From positions 248,001 to 312,000 of the forward strand of contig CACVBU010000525.1 in the NCBI GenBank assembly GCA_902728285.1: a stretch of 64,000 bases of DNA, written 5' to 3'. This stretch comes from Clytia hemisphaerica. Taxonomy: Eukaryota; Cnidaria; Hydrozoa; Leptothecata; Clytiidae. Position numbers and translations under genes: made by a program. Shown here in pieces: positions 33,441 to 43,655 of the stretch. How positions within the stretch are numbered: position 1 is the stretch's first letter; each line of letters starts with the position of its first letter. The notes beneath the pieces were generated by a model. It had not been told where the DNA came from. It was given only the letters and a program-made list of their open reading frames with translations, and searched no databases.

Positions 33441-33945
33441 ATTTGCTCAGCTTTTGACCACGTTACCAAGTACTCCTCTTGGGATTGGTTTAAGATTTAA
33501 TCACATGATAAAAAAGAAACAATAGAAAGAAACAAAAGGCTTCCAGACCGGGGTTTTTTATATGGACTATTTTCTTTTTAGCGTCCCACTTTTTGAATAA
33601 CCTCCTCGCTCAAAATTAACTGAAATAATTCTTCATAAATTATGGGAATTAACAGGGCAGTGCTGAAATAGTCAATGGCAGGAGTTAATGACAAGAGCCT
33701 TCAAGTTTGTATCAACGACCTACCAAAGTTCCGACCATTCTTTTGAAATTCACTTGATCTAATTTTGCAATAGATGAGATATATTGAGAAGAAAAATTAT
33801 GTACACTATGCGTCTTTTAAGATTTTATTTATTTTTGTTCCGACAAAAAGAGATTTTCAACTCTCTAAGAACCTTGGATTTAATTTTAAACGAATCATTC
33901 TATCTGCCTTCGATAGCACTCTTGATGATAGTACAATCTTTTAGA

Positions 33946-36900
33946 ATGGAGTTTTTAATCTATTTGATTGGGATATTTTCAATTGCAGTTTTTTCGACGA
34001 ATGCTTCATCTTGCCCGTAAGTATATAAAGTCAATGTTTTATTTTTTGTCTCAGACATTTTTTAAAGAAGAATTCGCTGAAAAATTGTTGGAAAATATAT
34101 TTATTTTAGCCATAACTCCCCCCCCCTTCGTACAGACCCCGTGAGATTTAATTTGCCAGTGGGGGTAAAAATACCGAACCAAAACTCAACGGGGATTGAT
34201 ATTTCCATTTTGCTCATGACTGGGGATTTGAATCTCATATTGTTTTTGAGCAAGAAAATTCAGTGGGATGGAAAAAATAGCACAATAATTTGCAGTGAGG
34301 ATTGGCTTATCTGATTATTTCCAGTGGGGACAAAAATTGGAGGACAATTTTCCACCAGGAACGATATTTTGGTCAATTTTTTCCAATGGAAAGGCTTCCC
34401 TTTAGGGCTGTGAAAAGGGAGCTATAATTTGAAATGATGAAAACCAGAAGCTTATCATGTTTTTATTTAAAAATTGGATATTCGAACTTCATAAAAAAGG
34501 TTACTCGGCAGACTGTAAAAATCTATCAACAAGATAAGATCTTAAAAAAATTATATCTAGTTAATAAAATTAGAAAGTTAACTATATAGAGAGCGAGTTG
34601 ATTGGATTGGTTTGTATAGGGCCCGGGAGGGGGTACTAAGGCAAAATGGGTTAAGGGGATGCGCCGCTGGACAGGGTACCTTTTTTAACCTCCACGAGTC
34701 CCAGGTAGGGTTGCAAAAACACCAATATAGAAAAATCAGTCCCTCGCAGGGTGCCTATTTTTGGAAAATTTGCGGGAAAAGTAGAAAAATTTAGAAAATT
34801 TTGGAATTTCAGTCCCATTCAGGGTCACTTTTTTCGCAAATTTCCGCAAACAAACCAGTTTAATATTTCCGTATGGCTGCTATAGATGAAGAAAACTCGT
34901 ACCTAGAGCGACTTGCACCCCTTTTTTGTTATTTTGTTACTGAGAACAAACAAAATTCTATCAAAGTTGGTATCGAAGGTACAGGGTTCATTTTTCAACC
35001 ATTTCTCAACCGTTACAATCAATCCCAGAAATGGGCTATTCCAGAAAAAATTTGCACCCAACTTTCGACCCTCGGAGAAAACAAAGAAATATTTTGTGAA
35101 TTTTACGACCCTTACCGGGATAAATTTGACCAATTTTGACCAAATTTCGATCTTTCTGGGCGTAAAAAGTTGAAATTTTCCTATTTCTCCTACCCTTAGT
35201 GGGACTGAAATTAGATTTTCTAATTTTTCAGACTTTGGAAATCCTAAAAAGGTACCCTTAAGGGCAACACATACCGTACCCTCCATTTAGCTAACACCAC
35301 CCCCCCCCCCGGGATTTGCACCCCTATGTTGAGGAGGTACTATTTGGAAAGGTGTCCTCCTGAATTTTTTAAAAAAATTTCAGGACCAGCATGGACTTTC
35401 AACCTCATTTTACTGAAGGATTTTTACACTCGGCAAGGAGACACCCTGAGTTTTTTATTTTCCAAAGCACCATAGACCTCCTCAACATAGGGGGTACAGA
35501 CTATTTCTGGAATAGCCCAATCTGTTATATTCATTTTTCAAAGCCTGTAATATTCATATTGAATTGGATCATAAATCTTATTAAGGATATCTTCTTAGTC
35601 GATTCTCTAGATATTTATGAACTCTGCTCTAGGAACATACCAGTTAAAAATTTTCAATGAAATTTGATGTCCTAAATTTTTTAACGTTTTAGCCTAAAAG
35701 TGTTCCTAAACATTCTAAAATCACTATTTTGTGAGTATTTTGATGTGATTTTTGTTTTAGAGTTCGTAAAGCTTCTCAAAATGTTCTTAATTTTTTCTTA
35801 ATATCGTGGCCATCAAACCCTTTTGTTCCTATAAAGTATGTTCTTAGTATAAAGCAAGATTTGATAGGATAATGGTAATTTTATCACTGTCCCTTCAAAC
35901 AAGCATCATAATCCTGCCCCATGATGAGCATCAGTTTAATGAAAGTTTTTGTCTGGTATGTCAATCTGGCCCGGGGGGGGGGGGTACTAGGTTTGCGAGG
36001 TGACGGGTATGTCCGAGCCGAAAATCAAAAATCGACCCTTTGAGAGACAAATGGTGATTTTGGGACCCTTTGAGAGACTTTTTCCTAAATTTTGGTCCAC
36101 TTTTTCCAAATTTTGGTTTGATTTTCACCAAATTTTGGTCAAAATTTTTGGAAATCGTGATCCTTTGAGAGAGAAATTTTTGATTTTCGTGATTTTGGGA
36201 CCCTTTCAGAGACTAACTTTTGAATTTATACCCCTTTGAGAGACTTTTGAGGAATGAGAAAAGGTACCCTTATGGCTCGCACATACCCGGCACCCATTTT
36301 GCCTAAGTACCCCCCGGGCAATCTGGGTATGCGTCCCTCTTTTTTATAAATTATTGAGAGTCGTCTAAACCACATTGAGGTTTGCTGGATTCACGGTGTC
36401 CCCACTGCACACACAAATGACCTCAAATCATGAAGAACAGTGAAGAAGATAGTGCTCAATAACAAGTAGAGCTAAATCATTTCATGTATTTCTCTTCAAA
36501 TATTAAAAACAAACATTACACTGTGTTTCACGCACAAGGCGATCATCAGATGTGGATAAAAATTTTTCTACGAACAAATTCTACTTGTAGAAATCGAAAT
36601 ACCTAGTCCCAAAGGGAATATCTAAATAAAGCGTTAAAATATAAAACATAATAGGATAGTGATTACATAATGTACATGATTAAAAAGTTGAAAAGGTGCA
36701 TATAAAACTATCAACTATCAACGACCCGGGCAAATTTTACATTGGTCTCACTGGCAACACGTTCAAGGATCGTTGGAACACACACAAATACACACTGAGA
36801 CACGAAGATGCTACAAGCCACACCCAGCTCTCAAACCACTATTGGGATTTGAAAAGATCAGGCGTCACTGACCCAATTCTCTCCTGGGAAATTATTGATC

Positions 36901-39900
36901 AAGCTGCATCATACAAAAATGGAACAAAAACGTGCAACCTTTGTTTGGCAGAAAAATTTCACATTGGCTGTGTTTAGACCAGCCTGGCGTTTGTAATAGC
37001 TTGCAGTATTCTTTTGAATTCTATTGTTCCGCGCAATTGTTCGGTTTGTCAAATGCCTAATGATGCCAGCGTGTTGGCATTACGTTGGCATTTGAAATGC
37101 CATTTTGAGCAAAGGAATCCCCTTTTCTGGCATTTCAAATCAAACAAAGGAACCAAAACAAAGAGAAAAAATGACATTTTTGAATTTTTATTTGCACGTT
37201 TTTTATTCAGTTCTTTCTATAGATTGTAAAATTTGCAAAATTTGCCATAGCCTAGCCCTACGGCAAAAAGTTTCAGTCTTAATGACTGCAGTTTTTGAGA
37301 AATTTCATGCTTTTCATTGTTTGATCTGTCAAAGTTGAACTTGAGGGAATCACCTTTTCAGTAATGACTCTAAAAAGACGATTCCTTAAATGCCATGACA
37401 GAAAATACAATGGAAAAGCTATTAAAATCGAATCCCTCGTGAGCAAATGCCAAATTACAAATGCCAGTTGGTCTAAACGCAGCCATTATCACTTCCAAAC
37501 GCAAACTAGTGAACAAAAAAACTGAATTAGTCTCTAAATGCAGGCATACAAACAGATTCATTCTAAAGAACTATAAATCAGTCCCTCCGGACAAATAGCT
37601 TTTATATGCACCTTTTCAACTTTTTAATCATGTACAATATGTAATCACTATCCTATTATGTTTTATATTTTAACGCTTTATTTGGATATTCCCTTTGGGA
37701 CTAGGTATTTCGATTTCTACAAGTAGAATTTGTTCGTAGAAAAATTTTTATCCACATCTGATGATCGCCTTGTGCGTGAAACACAAATGACCTCTATTTT
37801 TACACTTTTTTCTATTGTTTATAGGTGCGAAAAAAAGACTGAGATAGTTTTAGGGTGGTAAAACAGACGAAAAAATTACCACGCAGCAATTGGCGGCTAC
37901 GGTTGAAAAGGTGTAGTGCATTCCATGGCACGTTGTACCTTTCTTAAAAACACCCGCATTTTTTCTCTTCGAGAAAATTTCTAATTAATCTCACTTTATG
38001 ATCTTTAGAACTCGTTCCAATGTTATCACATTCGATGACATCAAACACTCAGCGCGAGCGTCAAGAGAAGTCTACAAAGATGATAAAGCAGTTATTGGCG
38101 CTACAATCCGCAAAACACCATACAAGATTGTAAGAGTTTTTGAAGAAGAATTATTTGAGAAAGGAGAAGGAATTCGTGTGGCGATTGCAGATCATGGAAA
38201 CACAAGAATGATCATTTTCAGAGGAACCGACGGGTAACATACTGATTTTTTCATGTTCTTAATGGGTTATTCCAGAAAAAATTTGTACCCCCTATGTTGA
38301 AGAGATCTTTTTTTAAGAAGATAACCCCCTGGATTTTTTTCCAATTTTTCAGGACCCCCTTGGATTTTTTTCTCCCATTTTTTTGGACCACCCTGGATTT
38401 TCGACCTCGTTATACTTACCACCCTGGATTTTCAACCCCGGGGGGGGGGTACTAGGGTTGGCGAATGAGGGGTATGTGCGGACGGGACCTCCGAAAACCG
38501 ACCCTTAGAGAGATTGATTTTTGCTGAAAAGGTGACCCTTAGAGAGACTTTATTACAACTTTTTCTCTGGAAATCAAAAGATTTCCTAAAAATCCTGATT
38601 TTTCCGATCCTTAGAGAGACTTTGAAAGATGAAAAAACCGACACATAGCTATCATCCATTTTTGCCTAAGTACCCCTCCCCCGGGTTTTCAACCCAATTT
38701 TACTGACCACTCTGGATTTTATCATCCACCTTGGAGTTTTTATTTTCCAAACCACCCTGGAAGTCACATTTCCTCAACATAGGGGGTACAGACTATTTCT
38801 GGAATAACCTGCAGCCATAGTTCGGAGGCACACAACGGCTTCTCCCTGAATTCCTCAAGTTACCCTTGATCATTGAGCATCAAGAGGCATCAACCTTACT
38901 GGAGATTGAACCTAAGCCTTGCACTCCTTTAGCACCACAGAGCGCTGTTCTTGATAAGTTTAGAAATTAAATTACAAATATAATCATAAAATATGAAGGA
39001 CGGGTGCAATTGAATTTGTTTTAGTTTTTAAACACATCGGGTGCTACCAAATGGTTGCAAAAAAAACAAAGAAACTGAACTACCAATCTTGAACTTGCTT
39101 CTTTCTTTTTCAAGCCAGCCTCATTCAGCTTCTACGCGAGGGAGCAAGATGCAAGAGTCCAAAAACATAGGCTAATAGAAACCAAAGTACTAAAAGGTTT
39201 ATCGGTATAGTTATGGACAAAATATTTGGGACAAAGGGGATCTCCCTGCAAAATTTCAAACACCACAAATGATTTTTAAGTGCGTTAAACTACATTTGGA
39301 AAGTAGAGTTTTAACATGAGACTTGAGACTTAGGACCTTAGGATCTCAAGATTTAAAAGTTCAAATTTTTTTTTCAAAAGAAGCCACCGAACCCCTTCAA
39401 AATCGAAATATTCAATGAAAGAAAGTGGAAGTGCTAAAATAACAATCCTGGTCCAAACTTTAAATTCTGAAAAACGCTAGAATACACTAAAATGTCAATA
39501 TATTTCAACCATGATTGTAGTTAAATTTTTCCTTTTTCCAATCTAGACTCACCCAACTTCTACGCGAGGGAGCAAGTGTCTTGAAAGGTCAGCATGAAAT
39601 CAATTATGGACAAAACAGAGTTCAAGTTCTCAAATTTTTCTGGTCAGCTTTTGAGTTGGTTTACCGGTACACATTACCGTATATTCAAGATCCGAAACGG
39701 AAATACATTATCACTGGTCATTCCCTTGGAGGTGCATTGGCCTCAATGATGGCAATAAAGGGAGCTGTTTATCATGTAAGCTGTGTCCAATGTCGTTATG
39801 CGTAATTTCCTTTTCTGTTTGTCTTTGCGTGATTTTAGTTTTTTATTCGTCAGAGGATAAACTATGGGCGTGATAAGGGGTCATTGATTTCAAAGCCCCT

Positions 39901-42900
39901 TTGGGCCTAGGTTTTTTAATAAAAGGAGCATGTTTATCATGTGAGTTGTTTCCAATACCTCTGGACATTACTAACCAAATCTTTTAAGAGCCCTACCCCA
40001 GCGAATTACATGATTGGGACCTATTTACATTCTATCATGTAATCAAGATTTTAGCGTGATGCATGATAGGACAAAACATTCGAGGGTTGATATTTGATTT
40101 GGGCTTTTGTTCCCCTTAATGATGAACAATTTTAGTGATTGTTTTTTCGTGAAGAAGAAAACACGGGGATGATGGGGCGATGAAGAGTGTCCGTGGGGGG
40201 GGGGGCTTTTTTAAAACCCTTTATATGACTCTGTAGATCTTTCCTAAAAGTTATGTTTTTGATGTTTTTGAGCTATTCTAAATTACTTTGGCCTAGTTCA
40301 TTGCTCCCTGGAGCAATTTCAAAGCCTCAAAAAATTTTTTAACCCTTAGCACACATATTCTTTGACAAAATTTCTTTTCATATATTTCTAGTAATTTCCA
40401 ATGGCTAAATTTAGAAATTTCAAAGCTCTTTTGAAAGTCTGAAAATAGGTTTCTAACTTTTTCCCTTTGCATATGACTTCATTGTATTTATGAAAGCTTT
40501 TTACTCCAGATTTCTAACAAAGATACCTGTTTTGCCTAAAAGCGGCATTCCAAGGTGATAAAGAAGAGAAGTGAAGATTTCACATTTCCTAATGCATTGC
40601 TCTGATTACTCCAATGACAGACCTGTAATGTTTGACCTAAACTTACTTCCAATAAACCATAAAATTTTGTGGAGAATACTTCTCTATGGGGAAGCAAATT
40701 TCAGTTTTACTTCAAATTATGCCATATCAAGCATAACAATAAAATTCATTCGTGACACCGACCGTTTTGGGGGACCGTTGTTTTAGTTTGCTTGCTATAC
40801 GCCTATCCTAAGGTTATAAGGGCTGATAAAATGGCTTTTTGTAGCGTAAAATTAACTTAGATTGGTAACTAGGCTAAATTAGATTTTTCACTTAGTTACC
40901 TCAATATTTGAAAATAAATATTAGACTTTTGGATAAAAACTTTGGTCGAAACAGTTTTGAGAAAGAACATTGAGAAATAGAAAACGTCGAGTAACCATAC
41001 ATGATATGGCTAAACTAATTTGATTAGTTGTTTCACGAGCCCGACCGACCCTGAAATCCCAAAAATCGAAATAAGAATTAAATTAAATTTGCAGTAGAAC
41101 ATTTTTATTTCATTGCTTTCATTGCTTTAAAGACTGTCAAGTTGGTAGTTTTTCCAATGTTTTGAGAATTTTATGTTCGATTTTATCAAAGAATTTGATC
41201 TTTTTGTGTCTTTTTATTTAATATTTCGCACTTTTGTCAAGATGTAGTTGTTTTTGCTGCCTTTTTAGGAGATTTTAAAGGTGAAATTCTACTTTTATTT
41301 TAATTTTTTCGCCGACCAACCGACTCTCTTTTTTGGGTAGCTTGGCCCGTAAAACAACAAATTAGATTGGCCTCGCATTAGAAATTGATAATCAATATCA
41401 AAATAAGTACTCTAAAAATAAAATCATCCTAATTCGAACTCGCTTAAATGTTAACAAAATCTCTGACACCATGACACCATTTGGTAAATCTCTCTCTCTT
41501 TATACAGTGTAGTCTTCTTAACTCAAACATCTATAACTCGAATGTCTTCTTAACTCGAACACGTTTCATGGTCTTTTTTGAAGATTGCACCAACACGAAG
41601 CACCGTGTAACAATTGTTAGACGATCCTATCGTCTACACAAGATCACTTAAAATCGCCCACTTGGGGCGGAGTAAGCAGTGGTGGAGGTGTTTACGTTTG
41701 TTTCAAACTCTACCGCCGCTGTATTTTCCATTAACCGCCCTAACGCCTTGACTCTTCTGCGCATATATTATCCCTCGTTTACTATCGCTCTAACGGACGA
41801 TAGCATCGTCTAAACGATTGTAAGTTACACAATTGTAAGTTAGCAGTTCTTAATTTCAGGAAGATTACGCTCGATTTTTTGTGAGTTTTCTTAGAATTAT
41901 TTTTGATTCTATCTACTTCACTCATTTATTTTGTATAGAAATCTTTATTGGCAAACCCTCAATCGAGTTTGATAACATTTGGTCAACCACGAGTTGGTGA
42001 TGCAGCATATGCTAAACTCCATGATCAAATGGTGCCGACATACCGAAAAATCAGAGTAGTTTTCATGTCTGATCCTGTCACTAAACTCCCTCCTTATGTG
42101 GCTGGATACAGACATCATTCTAGGTATGTTCCTAGTCATGGTACGCATCACTGCAATGTCTTCGACATCACCCCATAGAAGCAACAGCTGATTGGTTGTA
42201 AGTGACATAAGATCAGTCAATACGTCACTTGCAACCAATCAGCTGTCGAGTCCCTGTAATGTTAGGAGACAATGGTGGCAATGGTGCATATTATGAATTT
42301 CTTTAATGGGATAAATTCTCACGAGTTCTATTTTTGCGTTTCCGCCGCAAATATTGCTGTTTTTTTTGTGTTTTCAGAGCCATTTTTGACTGCATTTTTT
42401 GACTGATTAAAAAAATTCGATCTTTTTAGTTCGCGAAATATAGTTATTATTTTCCCAGTGAACTGTTGTTATGGTGGACTGTTGTGCATCCGAACATCCT
42501 GTCATTTGAATCTGTCGGTAATGTAAAGTAATTTTCAGTTCCCTTCTCTTCCATATTTCATTATCTCTTCCATATTTCATTATAGAGCTGTATATTTGGG
42601 TCGTGGACTATTCAGTTTTTGGGGTAAGAAGCGAAGCCTGGTAGAACAAGAAATCCAAGACGAAATTGCAGACCCTGACTTTGAAGACAACGTCGATTCT
42701 GCTGATAATGGTTACATTGAACCAAGAAGTAAACGGTTTTTCTTCCCAAAGAATTATTATATGCAAGTCTGTGAAAAAGGAGAGGCTAAATCATGTGTCG
42801 TCCATCTCAATTCCATTGCTCCAAACCTTCTTCATCACGCCATGTTGTTTTATAGTAACGCTTTGGAAAGTTCAAGTCTCAAATTTTGGACTATCAAAAG

Positions 42901-42955
42901 TGAACGAAAATCAAGTTGGGAAGATGCTTTTATTGCAAGCTGTCACGGAGAATAA
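33946..42955 (+). CDS. Secreted class-3 lipase, five exons, 359 aa
   Basis: Exons 33946-34016, 38009-38233, 39547-39775, 41939-42123 and 42586-42955 have GT..AG junctions. Phases match at every join, and the total of 1080 nt ends in TAA. Exon 1 encodes a signal peptide (hydrophobic 3-16, cleavage near 20), so the enzyme is secreted or enters the secretory pathway. Class-3 lipases are alpha/beta hydrolases that cleave triacylglycerol or other acyl esters. Seen here: FRGT at 94-97 (oxyanion-side strand), nucleophile elbow GHSLGG at 156-161 (Ser158), TFGQPRVGD at 188-196, catalytic-acid candidate Asp220 in SDPVTKLPP, and a His in GYRHH (His234). The segment between FRGT and the next His is somewhat short, so one small phase-2 exon could be missing from intron 2. 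Residues 238-359 are acidic then basic and I do not recognise them. Introns 1-3 (4.0, 1.3 and 2.2 kb) are largely transposon-derived; a family D element lies 36 bp after the stop. Confidence 0.88.
34108..34432 (+). repeat. Family C' repeat in lipase intron 1
   Basis: It starts CAGACCCCGTGAGATTTAAT and ends TTTAGGGCTGTGAAAAGGGAG, resembling the family C ends. The interior (TGCAGTGAGGATTGGC, CCAGTGGGGACAAAAATTGG, AAATTTTC-type words) matches 43455-43655 in reverse complement. Confidence 0.7.
34619..35513. mobile_element. Composite of family B and family T elements
   Basis: It begins with a family B left end (CCCGGGAGGGGGTACTAAGG). A family T end (CTATTCCAGAAAAAATTTGC) appears at 35034. A family B right part ends in ACCACCCCCCCCCCCGGG at 35313, and the remainder of family T runs to ACTATTTCTGGAATAGCCC near 35519. 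ATTTGCAC occurs on both sides of the inner B piece (35050 and 35314), an 8-bp target duplication, although the left terminus of that B piece is missing. All of this is in lipase intron 1. Confidence 0.65.
35630..35858. mobile_element. ACACG family D element, degraded
   Basis: Family words in order (GCCTAAAAGTGTTCCTAAAC, TTTTGTGAGTATTTTGATGT, AAATGTTCTTAATTTTTTC, GTGGCCATCAAACCC, AGTATGTTCTTAGTATAAA). Both termini are decayed. In lipase intron 1. Confidence 0.7.
35970..36318 (+). mobile_element. Poly-G family B element, full copy with 8-bp target duplication
   Basis: The reference copy of the family. It begins CCCGGGGGGGGGGGGTACTA and ends TGCCTAAGTACCCCCCGGG, so the ends are inverted. CAATCTGG flanks it on both sides (35962-35969 and 36319-36326). 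The interior consists largely of GACCCTTTGAGAGACT words. An 8-bp duplication is typical of hAT-type transposition. The plus-strand open frame inside has no gene meaning. Confidence 0.92.
36504..36560 (-). ncRNA. Hammerhead ribozyme in the Penelope terminal repeat
   Basis: On the minus strand the conserved core is present: CTGATGA at 36549-36543, then a stem-loop CGC..GCG, then GAAA at 36529-36526. Next comes a small ACA..TGT stem III and a UA cleavage-type dinucleotide, then ATGT, which can pair with ACAT just before CTGATGA to form stem I. Hammerheads of this type with a minimal stem III are known from Penelope-like elements. The base pair next to the core in stem II is U-U, a weakness. The right terminal repeat (CTGATGA at 37758-37764, GAAA at 37778-37781) stops before stem III and is incomplete. 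Confidence 0.8.
36699..37593 (+). pseudogene. Penelope GIY-YIG endonuclease fragment, split by an insertion
   Basis: The frame starting at about 36699 shows the FYIGLTGN signature (the YIG of GIY-YIG), then FKDRWNTHK, LSNHYWDLK and ILSWEI, then a Cys pair in CNLCLAEKFHI. This is the order in Penelope endonucleases. The frame is broken after the last motif by the 519-bp element at 36966-37484. It resumes at 37488 with the expected basic tail including a CRH motif, and stops near 37593, four bases before the right terminal repeat. About 130 residues of endonuclease remain in two pieces. It cannot be active as it stands. Confidence 0.85.
36966..37484. mobile_element. Nested 519-bp TIR element, ATT target duplication
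   Basis: Ends are GGCTGTGTTTAGACC and GGTCTAAACGCAGCC, extending inward to CTGGCGTTTGTAA and TTACAAATGCCAG. ATT flanks both sides (36963-36965 and 37485-37487). A 3-bp duplication suggests the PIF/Harbinger group. The interior is rich in AATGCCA and TGGCATTT words. Its insertion split a coding frame, which independently confirms the boundaries. Confidence 0.92.
37796..37916. mobile_element. TIR element family N, left-truncated copy
   Basis: Contains the right 120 bp of the family (ATTTTTACACTTTTTTCTATTG, GACTGAGATAGTTTTAGGG, CGGCTACGGTTGAAAAGG). The left part is missing exactly where the Penelope element ends, so that insertion or an associated deletion removed it. Confidence 0.8.
38265..38809. 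mobile_element. Family T element in lipase intron 2, host of a family B insertion
   Basis: Ends are GGTTATTCCAGAAAAAAT and TATTTCTGGAATAACC, with CCCCCTATGTTGA and TCAACATAGGGGG further in. The interior repeats CCACCCTGGATTTT words. Split by the family B element at 38437-38685. Confidence 0.85.
38437..38685 (+). mobile_element. Poly-G family B element nested in family T
   Basis: Starts CCCGGGGGGGGGGTACTAGG and ends CTAAGTACCCCTCCCCCGGG. TTTTCAAC flanks it at 38429-38436 and 38686-38693, an 8-bp target duplication. Interior GACCCTTAGAGAGACT words. Confidence 0.92.
39095..39150 (+). pseudogene. Decoy copy of the start of lipase exon 3
   Basis: CTTCTACGCGAGGGAGCAAG occurs here (39129-39148) and again at the real exon 3 start (39552-39571). 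Each is preceded by about ten partly matching bases, an AG and a pyrimidine-rich tract (TTGCTTCTTTCTTTTTC here). Read in the lipase frame, this copy keeps the sense of the first eight or so residues and then meets a TAG about 20 codons in. It is a partial tandem copy of acceptor plus exon start, with family A repeat 2 between the two. Confidence 0.75.
39205..39522 (-). repeat. Dispersed repeat family A, copy 2
   Basis: Reverse complement of 87-405. It lies in lipase intron 2, between the decoy and the true exon 3, and ends 25 bp before the true splice acceptor. Confidence 0.8.
39776..41500. other. Lipase intron 3, mostly unassigned
   Basis: AT-rich, with a run of 14 G at 40195-40208 and a T-rich stretch around 41150-41300. 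No coding exon recognised. Confidence 0.45.
41602..41832. mobile_element. Family U TIR element in lipase intron 3
   Basis: Ends are GTGTAACAATTGTTAGACGA and CGATTGTAAGTTACAC (CGATCCTATCGTCTA inside the left end, TAGCATCGTCTAAACG inside the right). The interior GGGGCGGAGTAAGCAGTGG and TTTACTATCGCTCTAACG match 16215-16440 and 25955-26135. Confidence 0.75.
42139..42291. mobile_element. Family H foldback element in lipase intron 4
   Basis: Inverted arms CAGCTGATTGGTTG..AAGTGAC and GTCACTTGCAACCAATCAGC, with outer arms around CACTGCAATGTCTTC and its degraded mate. It matches 14263-14390 and begins 15 bp after the exon 4 donor. Confidence 0.8.
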
Positions 42956-42990
42956 CTTTCACTGGATCCCTTGGATGCGGCTGAAATCAT

Positions 42991-43237
42991 ACACGTTTTT
43001 TTATAAGAAAATCATTTTTGAAGCCTTCGGATGTCCTTAACTTTTTAGGTTATAAGTCAAAAAACTTTCTTAAAATGTTCTTATTTTCTCCCTTTTGTGA
43101 CCATTTTGACACATTTTCCTAAAGAATCGGGTTTTTTCGAGTCCGCAAACCCTATAAATGTTCTTATCTTGTTCTTAGCATTTTGGCCATCGAAGCTTTA
43201 TTTTCTTACATAGTTTGTTCTTATAAAAAAACGTGTA
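42991..43237. mobile_element. ACACG family D element, in the lipase 3' region
   Basis: Left end TACACGTTTTTTTATAAGAA, right end TTCTTATAAAAAAACGTGTA. A full copy only 36 bp after the lipase stop codon, so it is probably part of the 3' untranslated region or lies just beyond it. Confidence 0.92.
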
Positions 43238-43454
43238 GGTGTCTAAAATAGGAAATATAGTGGTAGAAATAAGATTTTTCAATTTTCCCTACGATTTTAG
43301 AAATTTCAAACTTAATTTTGGAAATATATTTTTCTCTCTCCCCCAATAAGTAAAAACACGATAGTTTTCAAAATAACCACTGAATTTTGGAGTAGACAAG
43401 AGATTTTGGAATACCCACCTATTAGAAATAGACTTCAGTCTTCAATCTTCACTT

Positions 43455-43655
43455 TAATACATCCCCTTTTCACAGACCCACTGGGAACCCTTCCCACTGG
43501 AAAATTGACCAAAATATCGTCCCCAGTGGAAAATTATACTCTTATTTTTGTGACCGCTGAAAATAATCAGATAAGCAAACCCTCGTTGCAAAATGTTGTG
43601 CTATTTTTTTCGTCCCCACTGAATCTTTCTGGTTTGAAAACAATTGAGCAGTAGT
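43455..43655. repeat. Family C' repeat
   Basis: Starts CCCCTTTTCACAGACCCACT and carries AAAATTGACCAAAATATCGTCCCCAGTGG-type words and GATAAGCAAACCCTCGTTGC. Same order as 11340-11500 and, reversed, 34108-34432. Confidence 0.7.

Larger units (their letters stand above)
36411..37794 (+). mobile_element. 5'-truncated Penelope-like element with GIY-YIG domain
   Basis: Bounded by a 14-bp direct repeat ACACAAATGACCTC at 36411-36424 and 37781-37794, probably the target duplication. Inside, the left 36425-36708 and right 37597-37780 ends are inverted copies of one terminal repeat over about 190 bp. Penelope-like elements are known to carry such pseudo-LTRs, often in inverted arrangement. The sequence between encodes the C-terminal GIY-YIG endonuclease part; the reverse transcriptase part is absent. 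The coding sequence ends just before the right repeat. A second element (36966-37484) interrupts it. Confidence 0.88.

Noticed and set aside
37998-38237. Plus-strand frame as a separate small gene, starting at the ATG at 37998
   Set aside because: The ATG lies in the intron before a consensus acceptor (AG at 38007-38008), and the frame joins the signal-peptide exon at 33946 and the downstream lipase exons in matching phase.
26264-40208. Long poly-G runs as assembly gaps or telomeric sequence
   Set aside because: Several are the termini of family B elements with matching inverted ends and target duplications. No TTAGGG-type array is present.
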